A stretch of 64,000 nt of DNA, taken from Mesostigma viride (taxonomy: Eukaryota; Streptophyta; Mesostigmatophyceae; Mesostigmatales; Mesostigmataceae). Each line of letters begins with the position of its first letter. The stretch's first letter is position 1. The DNA is taken from the NCBI GenBank assembly GCA_009746045.1, contig RPFO01000041.1:8369841-8433840 (forward strand). The letters are read 5' to 3'. The position numbers were made by a program, and so were the translations under genes. This document shows positions 42,605-51,798 of this stretch, one piece after another. Under the pieces are notes generated by a model, which saw only the letters and a list, made by a program, of their open reading frames with translations, was not told the origin of the DNA and searched no databases.

Positions 42605-43290
42605 CGGTAACAGCTCATGGCCTGCAGATCCGCCGCGCCGAGATCGGGGTGCACAGCGCGAAGGTGCTGGCAGAGGAGGTTACGGTTGTGGAACACACCC
42701 GCACACGGGGACCCCGTGGGAAGCAGCACGGCACACCGGTGAAGGCCGTCGGCGGGCGCTGAGTGGCGGGGAGCGGCGCCAGCAAAGGCAGGACGTGGGG
42801 CCTGCGGCGTCTCCCCAGCCGGGCCGGCAGGCGCGCGCACCACGACCCGACCAGCGCCCGGCAGGCCCGCCGGGGCCACGGAGGAGGCAGTGCCCACCGG
42901 GGAGACCCCCAGCGGAGGGGGATCGAGAACGCCGGCGCCCCTCCCAGGGGGACTCGCCAGCGCGCCCGCGACCACCCCAGGCCCCGGCAACGAGGCCGGG
43001 GGCGGAGGCCGAGGGGTCGGGGAGGCAGCTGGCCCCGGGGCCCGGTGGGGACCCGGCAGGGGACCCAGCGAGACCGGGGGCGGGCCGAGAGGAAGCGCAG
43101 TCCCAGGGGGCGGCACAACAGCCCGGCACAACGGGCAGCGCGGCACGGAGTGGAGCAAGCTGCGCGCGATGCACGCTTGATGGAATGTGTGGCCGCACGC
43201 GGGCAGGCGACACAAGCCATCCCCCGGCCGGAAGGGCTCAAGGCAGATGGCACAGGAGCCCGACTCGGGGTCGTCCCCCTCCAGAAGGGA
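42373..43290 (-). pseudogene. LINE N-terminal part: RING-H2 finger and C2H2-type zinc fingers
   Basis: The frame is open upstream of its first Met (43,215). It carries CAICLEPF...C.LPACGHTFH..CI...CPLC, a C3H2C3 RING-H2 pattern typical of E3 ubiquitin ligases. A Pro/Gly-rich linker of about 100 residues follows, then two zinc-finger-like segments (C...C.......QHLRAVH and CYRCPEAHC...H....H) as found at the N-terminus of R2/NeSL-type LINEs, where they bind target DNA. The RING in this position is unusual. The frame shifts near 42,440 into the next segment. A start upstream of 43,290 could not be fixed. Confidence 0.7.
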
Positions 43291-43580
43291 CCGGACATGA
43301 GGGGGGGGCGGGTCCCAGCCGGCCTCCCAGCAACCCGGCCTCCCCCTTATATATAGCCCCTCATTGAGTGATGGGGCCGTGTGGGGTACCGGGGAGCCGT
43401 TCTTGAGTGGTATGAATAACTATTTTAGTGATATGATATTTGGGTTTTGCTACTGACATCTGTCACGGTACAGCCACGCCTTCTCGACCCCTGCCAACCC
43501 CGGCTCATGGGTCGCGGGGCTTTAGGAGGCCATAGAATATCTGGCATCTGTCACCGCGTCAACGTGTGAGGGTTGTGTGA

Positions 43581-43645
43581 AATAGGCCAAATTGGCCAGA
43601 GAATTTGAAGGAAGTTCTAAGTATATCTGGCCAATTTGGCCTATT
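43581..43645. repeat. TIR hairpin 1
   Basis: Perfect 20-bp arms (43,581-43,600 and 43,626-43,645) built on AATAGGCCAAATTGGCCAGA, separated by 25 bp. The mirror copy is at 61,088-61,152. Each arm contains its own palindrome GGCCAAATTGGCC-type core. Confidence 0.9.
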
Positions 43646-43823
43646 CTGACAGAACCATCAACCACCGCCCAAACAACGCCACGCACCAACCGCAGAACGC
43701 GCGGGACCTCCGTGGGCGGCCGGGTCGTTCGTGGGAAACGCGCGATTCGCATAGACACGAAAAATACGACCTCTCTTTTTCCCGATCGCGGGCAGTGAGG
43801 GTGCTTGAGAACTCGTGGAGAAG

Positions 43824-43884
43824 GTTCCGCGTGCTGCCCCACTTTTATAGCAAATCCTTGCAAAAGTTGGGCAGCACGCGGAAC
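43824..43884. repeat. TIR hairpin 2
   Basis: About 23-bp arms (43,824-43,846 and 43,862-43,884, starting GTTCCGCGTGCTGCCC) with one mismatch and a 15-bp loop. The mirror copy is at 60,849-60,909. Confidence 0.9.
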
Positions 43885-44488
43885 ATCGAGAAATCCAGCT
43901 CACAAGCCAGCGCGCACCCGGGTCGCTGAAAATCCGGCCCTCGGCTTGGAAATTCGCGGAACTTTCGTGCGAGCCCTGCGTCCTCGCTGGAGAGGAGCGG
44001 GGGTGGCTTAGACGCGTGTCTTTGGTCTCTGTCTTTGGGATTTGCTCAAAGACAGCTCAAAGACAGCTCAAAGACAGGACCTTCGCATGGTCTTATTTGC
44101 GTCTCGGTAGCTGTCCTACAGTTATCGGGTGGTGTTTGTCTCTCTCTGTCTTTGTGTCTTTGAGATTTTAGAAAGTAATGATTAGAGAGACTATATCCTA
44201 AGAAACACACCTAAGACCTAGGACTGGTGTCACCTACGGCATCCCTATACCTAGGGGACTTTTGGCAAAATCCCAAAGACACAAAGACAGAACCCATTCA
44301 GATCGGCGAGAATGCCTTCTTGGGTAATGGGACGGGTTTAAGAGACTGCGACCATCTGTCTTTGGCCCGTCTTCGGTGTCTTTGGTGTCTTTGGCCCAGA
44401 GACAGGGCCGTCCGCCCAAAGACAAAGACAGACGCGGCCCTGCTCGGAAGTCGGTAGCATGTCTGCGCCGTCGCGGGAAGTGGCGGGG

Positions 44489-44577
44489 AGGGCGCGAGGA
44501 TGGTGTTGGTTTAATTTGTGTTTATTAGAATTGTGAATATGTAGGTCATGCTTTTTTGAGTACATTTACCACTGGCT
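44489..44577. other. Left TIR to helicase gene gap
   Basis: Short AT-rich region after the TIR, the 3' end of the leftward gene block; no gene. Confidence 0.6.
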
Positions 44578-45813
44578 CTAATACATCGACGCACAAGTCG
44601 TGACCTCTTCAACCAACTTGTAGCCCATGATACAATGCGCCCTGATGGACGCGCCAGTCTTGTAATCCTTGCCGACTCTCGCCTGCTTTATGTCGTAATT
44701 CAGGCGTCGTAGATCACCAATAAACTTGCGCAGTGGGTAATCTTGCAGTTTCGACTGTTCCTTGAACAGGTCAAGAAGGGTGGAGCAGTCAACCTTCCCA
44801 GCTGGCGACGGGATGAGTTCAATGCTCTCCATGAAGGACCCGACGTCGTCGACGCTTCTCAAGTACCTCTTGGTCTGCTCCTTAATATGCTCTGACTTTG
44901 GAGCGACGTCGATCTTGTTGATGTACTTGTAGGCTTCATCCACCATCAAGGCCGCGAGTCCTTGTTGGTATTCCCCCTTCTTCATCTTAAGGGTCGGGTC
45001 TCTGAGGCGATGGAGAGGGTTGGTGGTGTTGATCTCCTCCTCCCCACCAAAGAAGTAAGGAAACCTAATCAATACTATACGACTCAACAACCCCTGATCG
45101 ATGTCAGAGAACTGTGGCTCGTGGTTGGTCTGCGTCACCAACTTGAACTGGGGAGTGAACGAGACGAGCTTGTTGGAATACAAGAACCTAGCACATTGCT
45201 CGTCGTTCCCTGTTATGCTCTTGAAACGGTCAGTCAAGAACTTACAATCGTTGCTTGTCTCTGTGATCATTGCTAGCCTCTTCCCACGCAAATAACACAG
45301 CTCTGGGTTAGGAGCGCCGTTCCCGGAGTCTGGGCGGGTGACAAAAGATGCCTTCAGGTCCTTGCTCTGGTACTCGCCCATAGCCGCTTTTAGGAACGTG
45401 TTCAAGACGCCTTTTCCGTTTCTCCCCTCCCCTATCCAAAACTGCGACGTCTCTTCCGCGTTGGCGCCAATGTAGAAGGTCCCGAAAGACTGCTCGAGGT
45501 ACCTAGCAGTGTCCTCGTCTGGCACCACTGATCTTATGTACCCCTTTATCTTGGTCTGGTCCGTGCTTGGATCATAATCAATCATCGTGGAAAGGGAGAT
45601 CATGTCTTCTGGTTTTCCGGGCCTCAACTCTTTTGTCCTCAAGTCGACGACACCATTCTTGAAGCACACCAGGTGGGGTGTTTCGTCAAGTCTACTGACA
45701 AACTCACTGTCAAGACGAGTCATCGAATTCTTGAGAGCCTTCCGCACATTCTCGGCAAACGGAATCATCTCCAAATTCTTAGCCACTTTGAATGCTTTCT
45801 CGCTCATCTCCAT
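44578..45813 (-). pseudogene. SF3 helicase part of the primase-helicase (frame-shifted from the primase part)
   Basis: 411 residues. The region before the ATPase resembles the D5_N domain. SF3 motifs: Walker A GEGRNGKG (128-135), Walker B AMITE (181-185), motif C LVTQTNHEP (225-233). The frame is open for about 17 codons before its first Met (45,813), to about 45,864, with sensible coding text. The upstream primase frame ends in a run of unrelated residues in the same place. One gene of about 860 codons, broken by a single shift near 45,865-45,880, is the most economical reading; two overlapping genes are less likely. The enzyme would unwind viral DNA as a hexamer. Confidence 0.85.
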
Positions 45814-47104
45814 GTCGTGATCGTAAAATTTGGACCCATCCCCACAAGCGCTGGCTTTGTTTTTGAAGTACTAAGTTTCCAACCCGCTGGTATGTGTCGG
45901 CAAGGAGTGTACTGATGAAACACATCAACGTGTGTGAGTTGTTGTCCTCCATGACCCATCGATGGTTGGAAAACTTCCACCACACGTCAGCCGAGTACAC
46001 CCACTGTCCACCCATGAGGATTGACGCGGCCTCGGCGATACCTTGATGAGTCTCCTTGAAATTGCTCACGATGTACCTGAACGTGGGATTGTCCTCAATA
46101 AGCGGGAATAAAGACTCCGCCACACCCGGTGGCAGAGGCACCGAGTCGCTGGCATATCCAGAGCATCTACCAGACTTGCACCTCTGCCTGATGCCACCGC
46201 TGACAGACACTGACAAGTAAGAATGGTTGCTCCCGTGATCTCCGCCGTTATTCAGGCACATGTGAGAGTTCAGACGAATCCCATAGCCACCACCATCAGC
46301 ATAGAGTTCCTCATTCGAACACGTGCCGTCAAATTCAGGATGGGCGTCAAACCACGCTTCAAGGATGGCCTCTAGAGCGTCTTTTCTTTCATCCTCGACT
46401 CTCACAAACTTTGACTCATTGCATGAACCAATAGCCTCAGATGTGCGCTGTTTCTTAGACGCCTGACTCTTCCTTTTCTCCGGTACGTCCTCCATGCCGT
46501 AAAGAAGATCGTCGGCACTCAACAACTTGGCGCCATCTTCCACTATCTGGGCCACAAACGCCGAGATGTCGTGGTCTGTCAGCGGAATCAGCGGGGGGCA
46601 GTTGTCGTCGTTCGATTTCGCGTTGAAAACGCAGTTAAGTTGTCGCGCTTCGTTGTAGATGGTCTTGTCCCATCCTCCGAGTTGCAACAAACCACTGTTC
46701 ATGATCCGGCGCATGTCCTTAACCTTGATCACCCGGTTGACGATGAAAAACCGCCACGAATATTTGAATTTGTGTGGCTTGCCGCTTTTTAAGACCCACC
46801 TGGGAGACCTTGACATGATCGCGATGTTCTTCGTGTCGACGTTAAGGTTCTCAAATATGTCGTTCACTATCTCAGCGATGGTCACCGGACACTCCTCTTT
46901 GTCTGTCTGCGTCCAGAGGTCGTAATCAAGGTACGGCTTAACCAAGTCATCCTCGAACAATACCTCGTTCCAGTAGGGGCCGGCGCGGATTTTCTCGATC
47001 GCCGCCTCTGCTGGTATCTCCAAATAGTTCTGCTGCCATTGTGGGATTGTAAGGCTCGGGGTGAGTCTGATCATCCGTGGCTCGGAGCAAATAGCGGAAG
47101 TCAT
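45779..47104 (-). CDS. Archaeo-eukaryotic-type primase part of the primase-helicase
   Basis: 441 residues. VKPYLDYDLW (Asp60, Asp62) fits the metal-binding DxD of AEP primases. The basic SRSPRWVLKSGKPHKFKYSWRFF segment fits the second conserved block. A Cys-rich part (CKSGRCSGY, around residues 325-335) may bind zinc, and VMEDN precedes the break. Such primase-helicase fusions replicate PLVs, virophages and NCLDV-type viruses. The last about 25 residues are in the wrong frame. A GGTATAC box lies 12 nt before the ATG (47,117-47,123). It begins the leftward run after the recombinase, with a gap of 190 bp. Confidence 0.8.
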   Translation of the reverse strand: MTSAICSEPRMIRLTPSLTIPQWQQNYLEIPAEAAIEKIRAGPYWNEVLFEDDLVKPYLDYDLWTQTDKEECPVTIAEIVNDIFENLNVDTKNIAIMSRSPRWVLKSGKPHKFKYSWRFFIVNRVIKVKDMRRIMNSGLLQLGGWDKTIYNEARQLNCVFNAKSNDDNCPPLIPLTDHDISAFVAQIVEDGAKLLSADDLLYGMEDVPEKRKSQASKKQRTSEAIGSCNESKFVRVEDERKDALEAILEAWFDAHPEFDGTCSNEELYADGGGYGIRLNSHMCLNNGGDHGSNHSYLSVSVSGGIRQRCKSGRCSGYASDSVPLPPGVAESLFPLIEDNPTFRYIVSNFKETHQGIAEAASILMGGQWVYSADVWWKFSNHRWVMEDNNSHTLMCFISTLLADTYQRVGNLVLQKQSQRLWGWVQILRSRHGDERESIQSG

Positions 47105-47293
47105 GATCAGATGCGTGTATACCTTATGCTTAGAAAAAAAATCTCGCCTCTAGACGCACATAGAATTGTCAATATGAAAAATCCGCGTCCATTATTAATC
47201 GATAATACAATTCGGCTTTCTCAATAGCTGAAAAACTCGGGACTTTTATACGTAGTATAAAAGGGCGACAAACAATTTTCAGATAGCGACAGA
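47105..47293. other. Primase promoter region and recombinase 3' end
   Basis: 189 bp intergenic, AT-rich. Contains the GGTATAC box of the primase gene. Confidence 0.5.
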
Positions 47294-48559
47294 TCAGACG
47301 TCTTCATCGTCCATCTTTCTTGCTTTCTCCAGAGTCGCCGGATCCAATTGATCGTTCGGCTCGTACCGGATCGCCATCGCCGGGGAGTGTGCCATGCCCC
47401 TTGCATATTTGATCCGTTCCGCGGACGTCGCTCTTTTCACGAACGCCGTGACGAATGCCCGCCGAGTGTTGAGGATCCCGTGATACGTCGCGCGGTATCG
47501 CTCGCCAAACGCGGATTTGCTGATATGCCCACGTCCTCTTCCGGCCGGGAATAACCATTTCCCATTCATCGAGCGGGCTTTGAGGATTTCCCGGAACGCT
47601 TTCATCGACGGCGGGACGACGAAATCGATCGGTCCGAGGTCTTTCGCCGTCTTGTGGTGTCGGATTACGAACCGGTTCTCGGGGACGATGAACGCGTTCT
47701 CATGTGGCCCTATCTCGCTCTCGTCGTTTACGAATTTGACGTCGTGATAGTTGTACCGAGTGGGCGGAAGATTCTTCCCGCTGAGGTAGAGGTACCCCAT
47801 CATCTTTTCGTCGCTGTTCGGGTCTGCGATGGACCTGTGGATCGATTGGAGCGTCTTGAAATCGTAAGCTGGCGGCACGTTCTCGCTGACGTAAGCGTCG
47901 ATGGTCAGTCGCCCTTCCTGCTCGACTGCCTGTTGGTTCTTGTAGGCCTCGACGACAGCTGCCGGAAGCTGGCGAGACGGTGGGAAAATTTTGTTTATTC
48001 CGTTTATTGCCGCCGAGAGATTTGCGCGTGCTGTTCTCGCTCCTGTCGCGTCTCCCCTCTTCATGTTCTGAATTGTCGAGATGACTTTATCGACGTCCAG
48101 GAGACACGTGACGGGTTCTGTCCGGCTGCATCCAAGAGCGTCAAGGATCTGTCCAACGCGTCCGACGTACTGCTTAATCGTTGCCACTGTCGCGCCCTTA
48201 GCCGTCTTCACGACCCTGTCTCCTTGTACGGTGGCTACGGGCTGGTTCTCCGGCCTGACTTGCTGGGCGGTCTCCATGACCTCGGCGAGGGTCCACAGCT
48301 TGCTCGTGGATGCTCGCGAGACCGGGCGAGTGTCCGCAGACTTACAATCCTTGTCGGGCAAGTCCGCGTTCTTCCGGATCAGCTTTACCTCGTCGCAGTC
48401 TGTCCCGTGCTTCTGGAGCCATTTCTCGGTAGGCATCCACGCGTCTTTCTTTGCCATCGCTCTCATCACTTGGAGAGCTGCACGGTCCGGGTGTTTCTGG
48501 CGGTACCTCGCCTGTGCTTCTCGTCGCATGCGGAGTTCGTCTGCTGTCCTCGAAACCAT
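47294..48559 (-). CDS. Tyrosine recombinase/integrase
   Basis: 421 residues. The N-terminal basic region (1-50) and a core-binding domain (about 120-215) precede the catalytic domain. Candidate catalytic residues: Arg268 in PPTRYNYHDV, Lys303 in RHHKTAKDLG, Arg366 or 367 in LNTRRAF, His391 in GMAHSP and the nucleophile Tyr399 in AIRYE. The His of the usual HxxR appears replaced. Enzymes of this type cut and join DNA by a 3'-phosphotyrosine link, and several PLV and virophage groups use them for integration instead of the rve integrase of Polintons. A GGATATAC box precedes the ATG by 8 nt. Next to it lies a tRNA-like sequence. Confidence 0.82.
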   Translation of the reverse strand: MVSRTADELRMRREAQARYRQKHPDRAALQVMRAMAKKDAWMPTEKWLQKHGTDCDEVKLIRKNADLPDKDCKSADTRPVSRASTSKLWTLAEVMETAQQVRPENQPVATVQGDRVVKTAKGATVATIKQYVGRVGQILDALGCSRTEPVTCLLDVDKVISTIQNMKRGDATGARTARANLSAAINGINKIFPPSRQLPAAVVEAYKNQQAVEQEGRLTIDAYVSENVPPAYDFKTLQSIHRSIADPNSDEKMMGYLYLSGKNLPPTRYNYHDVKFVNDESEIGPHENAFIVPENRFVIRHHKTAKDLGPIDFVVPPSMKAFREILKARSMNGKWLFPAGRGRGHISKSAFGERYRATYHGILNTRRAFVTAFVKRATSAERIKYARGMAHSPAMAIRYEPNDQLDPATLEKARKMDDEDV

Positions 48560-48663
48560 GAGACTCAGTATATCCTATGCAAAGAAATTAATTTGGATGT
48601 GAACGAGCGTTTATTACAAAAAATGATAAATACGTCGTTTTATTGCAAAAAGTAGATTTACTT

Positions 48664-48755
48664 GCTTCCACCGGGATTCGAACCCGCGTCTTCGCTTCGG
48701 AGGAACCGACCTTCGGTCGGTGGGACACGACCCTGGTTAAGTTAACTTCGATAGC
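48664..48755 (-). tRNA. tRNA-like gene (anticodon uncertain, class II-like length)
   Basis: On the minus strand a perfect B-box/T-arm (GGTTCGAATCC) lies near the 3' end. The acceptor arms GCTATCG and TGGAAGC pair at six of seven positions (one A-A mismatch). The length of 92 nt and a strong internal stem (ACCGACC/GGTCGGT) suit a tRNA with a long variable arm or a divergent one. D-arm and anticodon arm are not clear: one fold gives a seven-base loop with GAA, another puts the stem in the variable arm. It may be a degenerate tRNA captured by the virus, a host tRNA-derived integration site, or a true gene. Confidence 0.45.
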
Positions 48756-48807
48756 TTCCGCGGCCGCTAGAGCGAAATTCCATGGAATTTTCCACATATA
48801 AACGCAT

Positions 48808-49305
48808 TTACAATTTCGACTTCTTCGGCCTGCCCCATGGTCGCAGTCGGCCTGTCACGGGGTCGATATTATGAGTCCGTGGCTTCGTGTCTTTCGACCC
48901 AGCCGGCCTCCCGCGTTTCTTAGGGGTACGAGGAACTTTTTCCTTTTTATTTTTCGGTACCCGGGGAGATTTTGGCGGCGGAGGAGGATTTCTCGGCTTT
49001 CGTTTGGACGCGATGATGGACATCAATTTCTGTCGACATTCGTGCCCGATGCCGGTGTGTGTCGGCGGGAGCTCGCCGTCATACCCACACTCTCGCACGA
49101 ACGCCGCCAACCTCTCATGAGTCTTCGCGGATATCCTGGCCCCGGTCAAGTAACGAACGAGTGTCGACACGTTAAGGATGAGCTCTCGCCTGTCAAGCCT
49201 GCGCTGGTACGAACTCTTTGAGGGCGCTTTCTCCTTGACCTGGATGGGTGGGAGAGCTGGCGAAGACTCGTGGAAAGCATTAGGGTAAGCCTGCTTCAGA
49301 TCCAT
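48808..49305 (-). CDS. Small basic protein with AT-hook-like tail
   Basis: 165 residues. Residues about 35-100 contain a helical block (LVRYLTGARISAKTHERLAAFV). The tail (about 105-165) is Lys/Pro/Arg-rich with KKRGRPAGSK and WGRPKKSK, the GRP core of AT-hooks that bind the minor groove of AT-rich DNA. No family recognised. A DNA-packaging or transcription role in the virion is inference. A GTATAC box lies 6 nt upstream of the ATG. Confidence 0.6.
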   Translation of the reverse strand: MDLKQAYPNAFHESSPALPPIQVKEKAPSKSSYQRRLDRRELILNVSTLVRYLTGARISAKTHERLAAFVRECGYDGELPPTHTGIGHECRQKLMSIIASKRKPRNPPPPPKSPRVPKNKKEKVPRTPKKRGRPAGSKDTKPRTHNIDPVTGRLRPWGRPKKSKL

Positions 49306-49329
49306 TCGCGCGTATACAATACAATCAGA

Positions 49330-50214
49330 TTATTTTTTCAGGACCAGGTAGGTGTTGAAATTCTTTCGATAACGTTTCTCGTCGTCGGGTTCGTCGTTAT
49401 CGACCGCGAGAAAGTCATGGGGCGAGTCTTTGGTTGCGAATTCCCACAGCTCGAGAAAGTCCTCTGGGCTCGTATGGCCCGCGCTCTCTTCCGCGATCTG
49501 TCGCGAGGCTCGCCGGTCCTTCGTACGAAACAGGACTAGAAAAGAAACATTCGCGCGCACTGACCGGGGCACCCCGGCCGATGTAAACGATTGGTTCACG
49601 AATACCATGCTAGTTAACAAGTGGCGATGTTTGAATGCGAACGATGAGACGGGGCCTTTCGAGTCTGAGCGATAAAGTTTCGAACCTGCCATGTCGTCTA
49701 TCAAAATGACGGACGAGGGAGGACCGTACCGGAACCGAGTCTGGGGCTCTTTGAATTGTAGCCTGTCGAGGGTTAGGTACATGTTGAGATCCATGTCGTC
49801 CTCCGTCTTTCCGCCCTCTAGGTAGTCTTTCTTGAACTTTTCCCATACAGCCATATCGCGCTGGTACTCTTCGTACTCCGATAGGTCTTTCTTGATATCC
49901 CCCACCATCTGATTAAAGTCATTGTCCGTATACGTTTCCATGGACATGGCGGGTGTCGGTAGGAGCTTATACTTTGGCTCTGTTGTCGCGGATCCAGAGA
50001 TCAGGTACAGCTTGTCGAATGAATGAGCATCAAAATACGCCTTTAGCATGTTAATAGCTGAAGTGGTCTTCCCGGTCCCGCGCATACCCACGAACGAGGC
50101 TATGAAATGGAGCCGTGGCGCGTTGGCTGGAACCTGGCGAGCTTTTGCATATTTGACTTTCAGATCCTTATTCGCTAATGGAGTCTCGATATGAACGCTT
50201 TCAATGACCGTCAT
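49330..50214 (-). CDS. FtsK/HerA-type genome packaging ATPase
   Basis: 294 residues. Walker A GMRGTGKT (43-50) and Walker B VILIDDMAG (169-176) match the packaging ATPases (A32-like) of PLVs, virophages and Polintons. The later LTSMVFVNQSF segment fits the sensor region (Gln/Asn). It powers entry of DNA into the preformed capsid. It lies between the AT-hook gene and the coiled-coil gene, in the same direction with short gaps. Confidence 0.9.
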   Translation of the reverse strand: MTVIESVHIETPLANKDLKVKYAKARQVPANAPRLHFIASFVGMRGTGKTTSAINMLKAYFDAHSFDKLYLISGSATTEPKYKLLPTPAMSMETYTDNDFNQMVGDIKKDLSEYEEYQRDMAVWEKFKKDYLEGGKTEDDMDLNMYLTLDRLQFKEPQTRFRYGPPSSVILIDDMAGSKLYRSDSKGPVSSFAFKHRHLLTSMVFVNQSFTSAGVPRSVRANVSFLVLFRTKDRRASRQIAEESAGHTSPEDFLELWEFATKDSPHDFLAVDNDEPDDEKRYRKNFNTYLVLKK

Positions 50215-50234
50215 TTATTACAATGAATAGATAA

Positions 50235-50774
50235 TTAATCATCGTTTAAGCTGGCTAGTAATTGCGCGCGGATTGCCAGCATCTTCTGCTCATACGGCGT
50301 AGTTGTCCGCACGTCCGGCAGTGGATTCGCGGCCCGTTGACGCTCCTCTTCCTCTACCTCGGCCTACGGCTTTCTCCCGCGGCGTGGTCGAGGCGTTTCC
50401 GAGGGAGTTGCCGCGACCTCTTCGGCGGCCAACAGGCGTTCGATTCGGTATTTGTTCTTCTTTTCCTCGAGTTCGAGCTCGACCAGGCGCTGTCGTTGTA
50501 TCTCGAGTTCTTTCTCCAGAACCTTTCGCTTGGTAATCTCCGCTTCCCGCTCCTCCTGTCGCTTCTTCGCCCGCTCTTCGTTTCGTTTCTGCATGTACGG
50601 CCGCATCTTCTCGCGCAATGCCGCACGCTGCTCTTCCGTCAATCGCTTTCCTTTCGGACCCTTTGGATGCGGCGGGATATACACTGTATTGGAGGTATCC
50701 TGCGATGGCGCGGGATCTTCCTCGACATCGACGGAGGTCTTGGGCGAATCCGGAGCTTCGGGAACCTGGTCCAT
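50235..50774 (-). pseudogene. Acidic/basic coiled-coil protein with in-frame amber codon
   Basis: 136 codons from Met at 50,774 to TAG at 50,364-50,366, then 42 more sense codons in the same frame to a stop at 50,235-50,237. The extension (starting AEVEEEERQR, ending with a helical QKMLAIRAQLLASL) looks coding and exactly fills the gap to the ATPase start at 50,214. Residues about 45-115 form a charged coiled coil; a basic RPRRGRKP segment precedes the amber. Function unknown. Readthrough, a recent nonsense mutation or a sequencing error are all possible. Confidence 0.6.
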
Positions 50775-50814
50775 GGAGGCTATACATTATATGTGAGATA
50801 ATGTTTATGAGAAG
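50775..50814. promoter_or_regulatory. Divergent promoter between the two PLV gene blocks
   Basis: Only 40 bp separate the ATGs of the leftward coiled-coil gene and the rightward structural gene. The box ATGTATAG (minus strand, 50,780-50,787) lies 5 nt before the left ATG. TATACATTATATG, nearly symmetrical, could serve both directions. Confidence 0.5.
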
Positions 50815-51798
50815 ATGGTTGTTATAAGCTCAAACGCGTCCGGCTTTAACATCGCAACTGGACTGGTGGAAGACGGGGTAGATGAACGAATCGCGGACGT
50901 CGAGAGCGACGTGCAAGCTCTCCAACTCGCGGTTCACCCATTCGACCGACATGTAACGCTGAACGGGGTACGATACATGTACCCTGGGGCGCCGACAAGA
51001 CTCCGACTCGGCGACAATCATTCCGACTGGACAGTGACCACTACCGGCGAGTCGAGTGGCATGCTCGAGGTCGACGGCGGAATAGTCGCTGACTGGATCC
51101 GGATAACGTCCCTGTGGCTGTTGGACCAGTACGCGAACATGTCCCAGATCGTCGCGGACCGTATTCTGACGCGCGACCAGATCGACTGGTTGTTCGATCA
51201 ACACGGCGTCGGGTATACGACATTGCCTGATCCGACCGCGACGTTCGTGTTAGAGTATGAAGACGGAACACTTTCCGCGCCAGGAACCACGTTCACAGTA
51301 TCGAACAACCAGGACATTCGGATTCGGCTCCCCTACACGGTCACCGGGGGCAGTAGCAGCGGTAAAAGCGTTTACAGCGTCCAGGTCCTCGGCGCGCTCG
51401 ACCCCGTCGATACGAGTCAAACGGTAGACGGGCCATACATCGACGATGTCCATTTCGGAAGCATGAGCCATGCCTACTTCGGCAAACTGATGAGCTATGA
51501 GCGAATCGGGTTCGCGACTACGAGAGACCTTAACAGGATACAGCGGATGCCCTATAGCATCCATATCAAGCGCGCGTACTCCCCGTTGACAGCCTGGGAC
51601 GTCGGGAGGATCGACCAACCGATCGCGAGTTACTGGAGAACGACTGCGCCTTACCAGACATCATTGGGTCGTCGTCGGCGATGGTGGCGTGCCTCCTCTC
51701 ACGCTAGGAATCAAGAACACGACGCCATGGGCTTATCAGCGGAAGCTTCCTATCTCGTGGAAAGTCGACAATGTCGCTATAACCGACTCGGCGGGTAG
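50815..51798 (+). pseudogene. Giant structural protein, N-terminal part (frame-shifted)
   Basis: 327 residues, of which about the first 285 look coding. It begins with a helical region (VDERIADVESDVQALQLAV) and goes on with beta-rich text, including FVLEYEDGTLSAPGTTFTVSN. The frame then turns into Arg/Trp-rich chance text (GRRRRWW), while the +1 frame takes up WVVVGDGGVPPLTLG at about 51,665. A single shift between 51,640 and 51,670 joins it to the 787-residue ORF. No family recognised; fibre or minor capsid-type role by position. Confidence 0.65.

Larger units (their letters stand above)
39358..43350 (-). mobile_element. LINE with RING finger, C2H2 fingers, RT and restriction-like endonuclease
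   Basis: One nearly full-length copy on the minus strand. Its 3' end is the (TA)n/TATTAAAAATATAATT tail at 39,358-39,410 and its 5' end meets a TA run at 43,345. The coding region falls into three frames joined by two single-nucleotide-type shifts, one at the run of eight G at about 41,692-41,699. Related copies at 61,430 and 61,791 have the same orientation and the same TA-run borders, so the element seems to insert into TA repeats and form tandem arrays. Confidence 0.8.
43351..44488 (+). repeat. PLV left terminal inverted repeat
   Basis: Pairs with 60245-61382 without a length difference; I noticed one substitution (A at 44,196 region versus G in the partner). Contents from tip inward: the tip ATATAGCCCCTCATT, two internal hairpins (43,581-43,645 and 43,824-43,884), a three-fold 11-bp tandem repeat CTCAAAGACAG at 44,045-44,077 and many further CAAAGACA/TGTCTTTG copies in both orientations to 44,435. 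ORFs inside the TIR (such as 43522-43863) look non-coding. Confidence 0.92.

Noticed and set aside
43522-43863. 113-residue ORF in both PLV TIRs
   Set aside because: Present twice only because the TIRs are copies; it runs through both hairpins and has no coding character.
9247-50366. Reassignment of TAG to a sense codon
   Set aside because: Two genes have an in-frame TAG, but the intact LRR gene, the LINE at 35,590 and the 56-residue PLV ORF end at TAG in sensible places, so TAG is a stop here.
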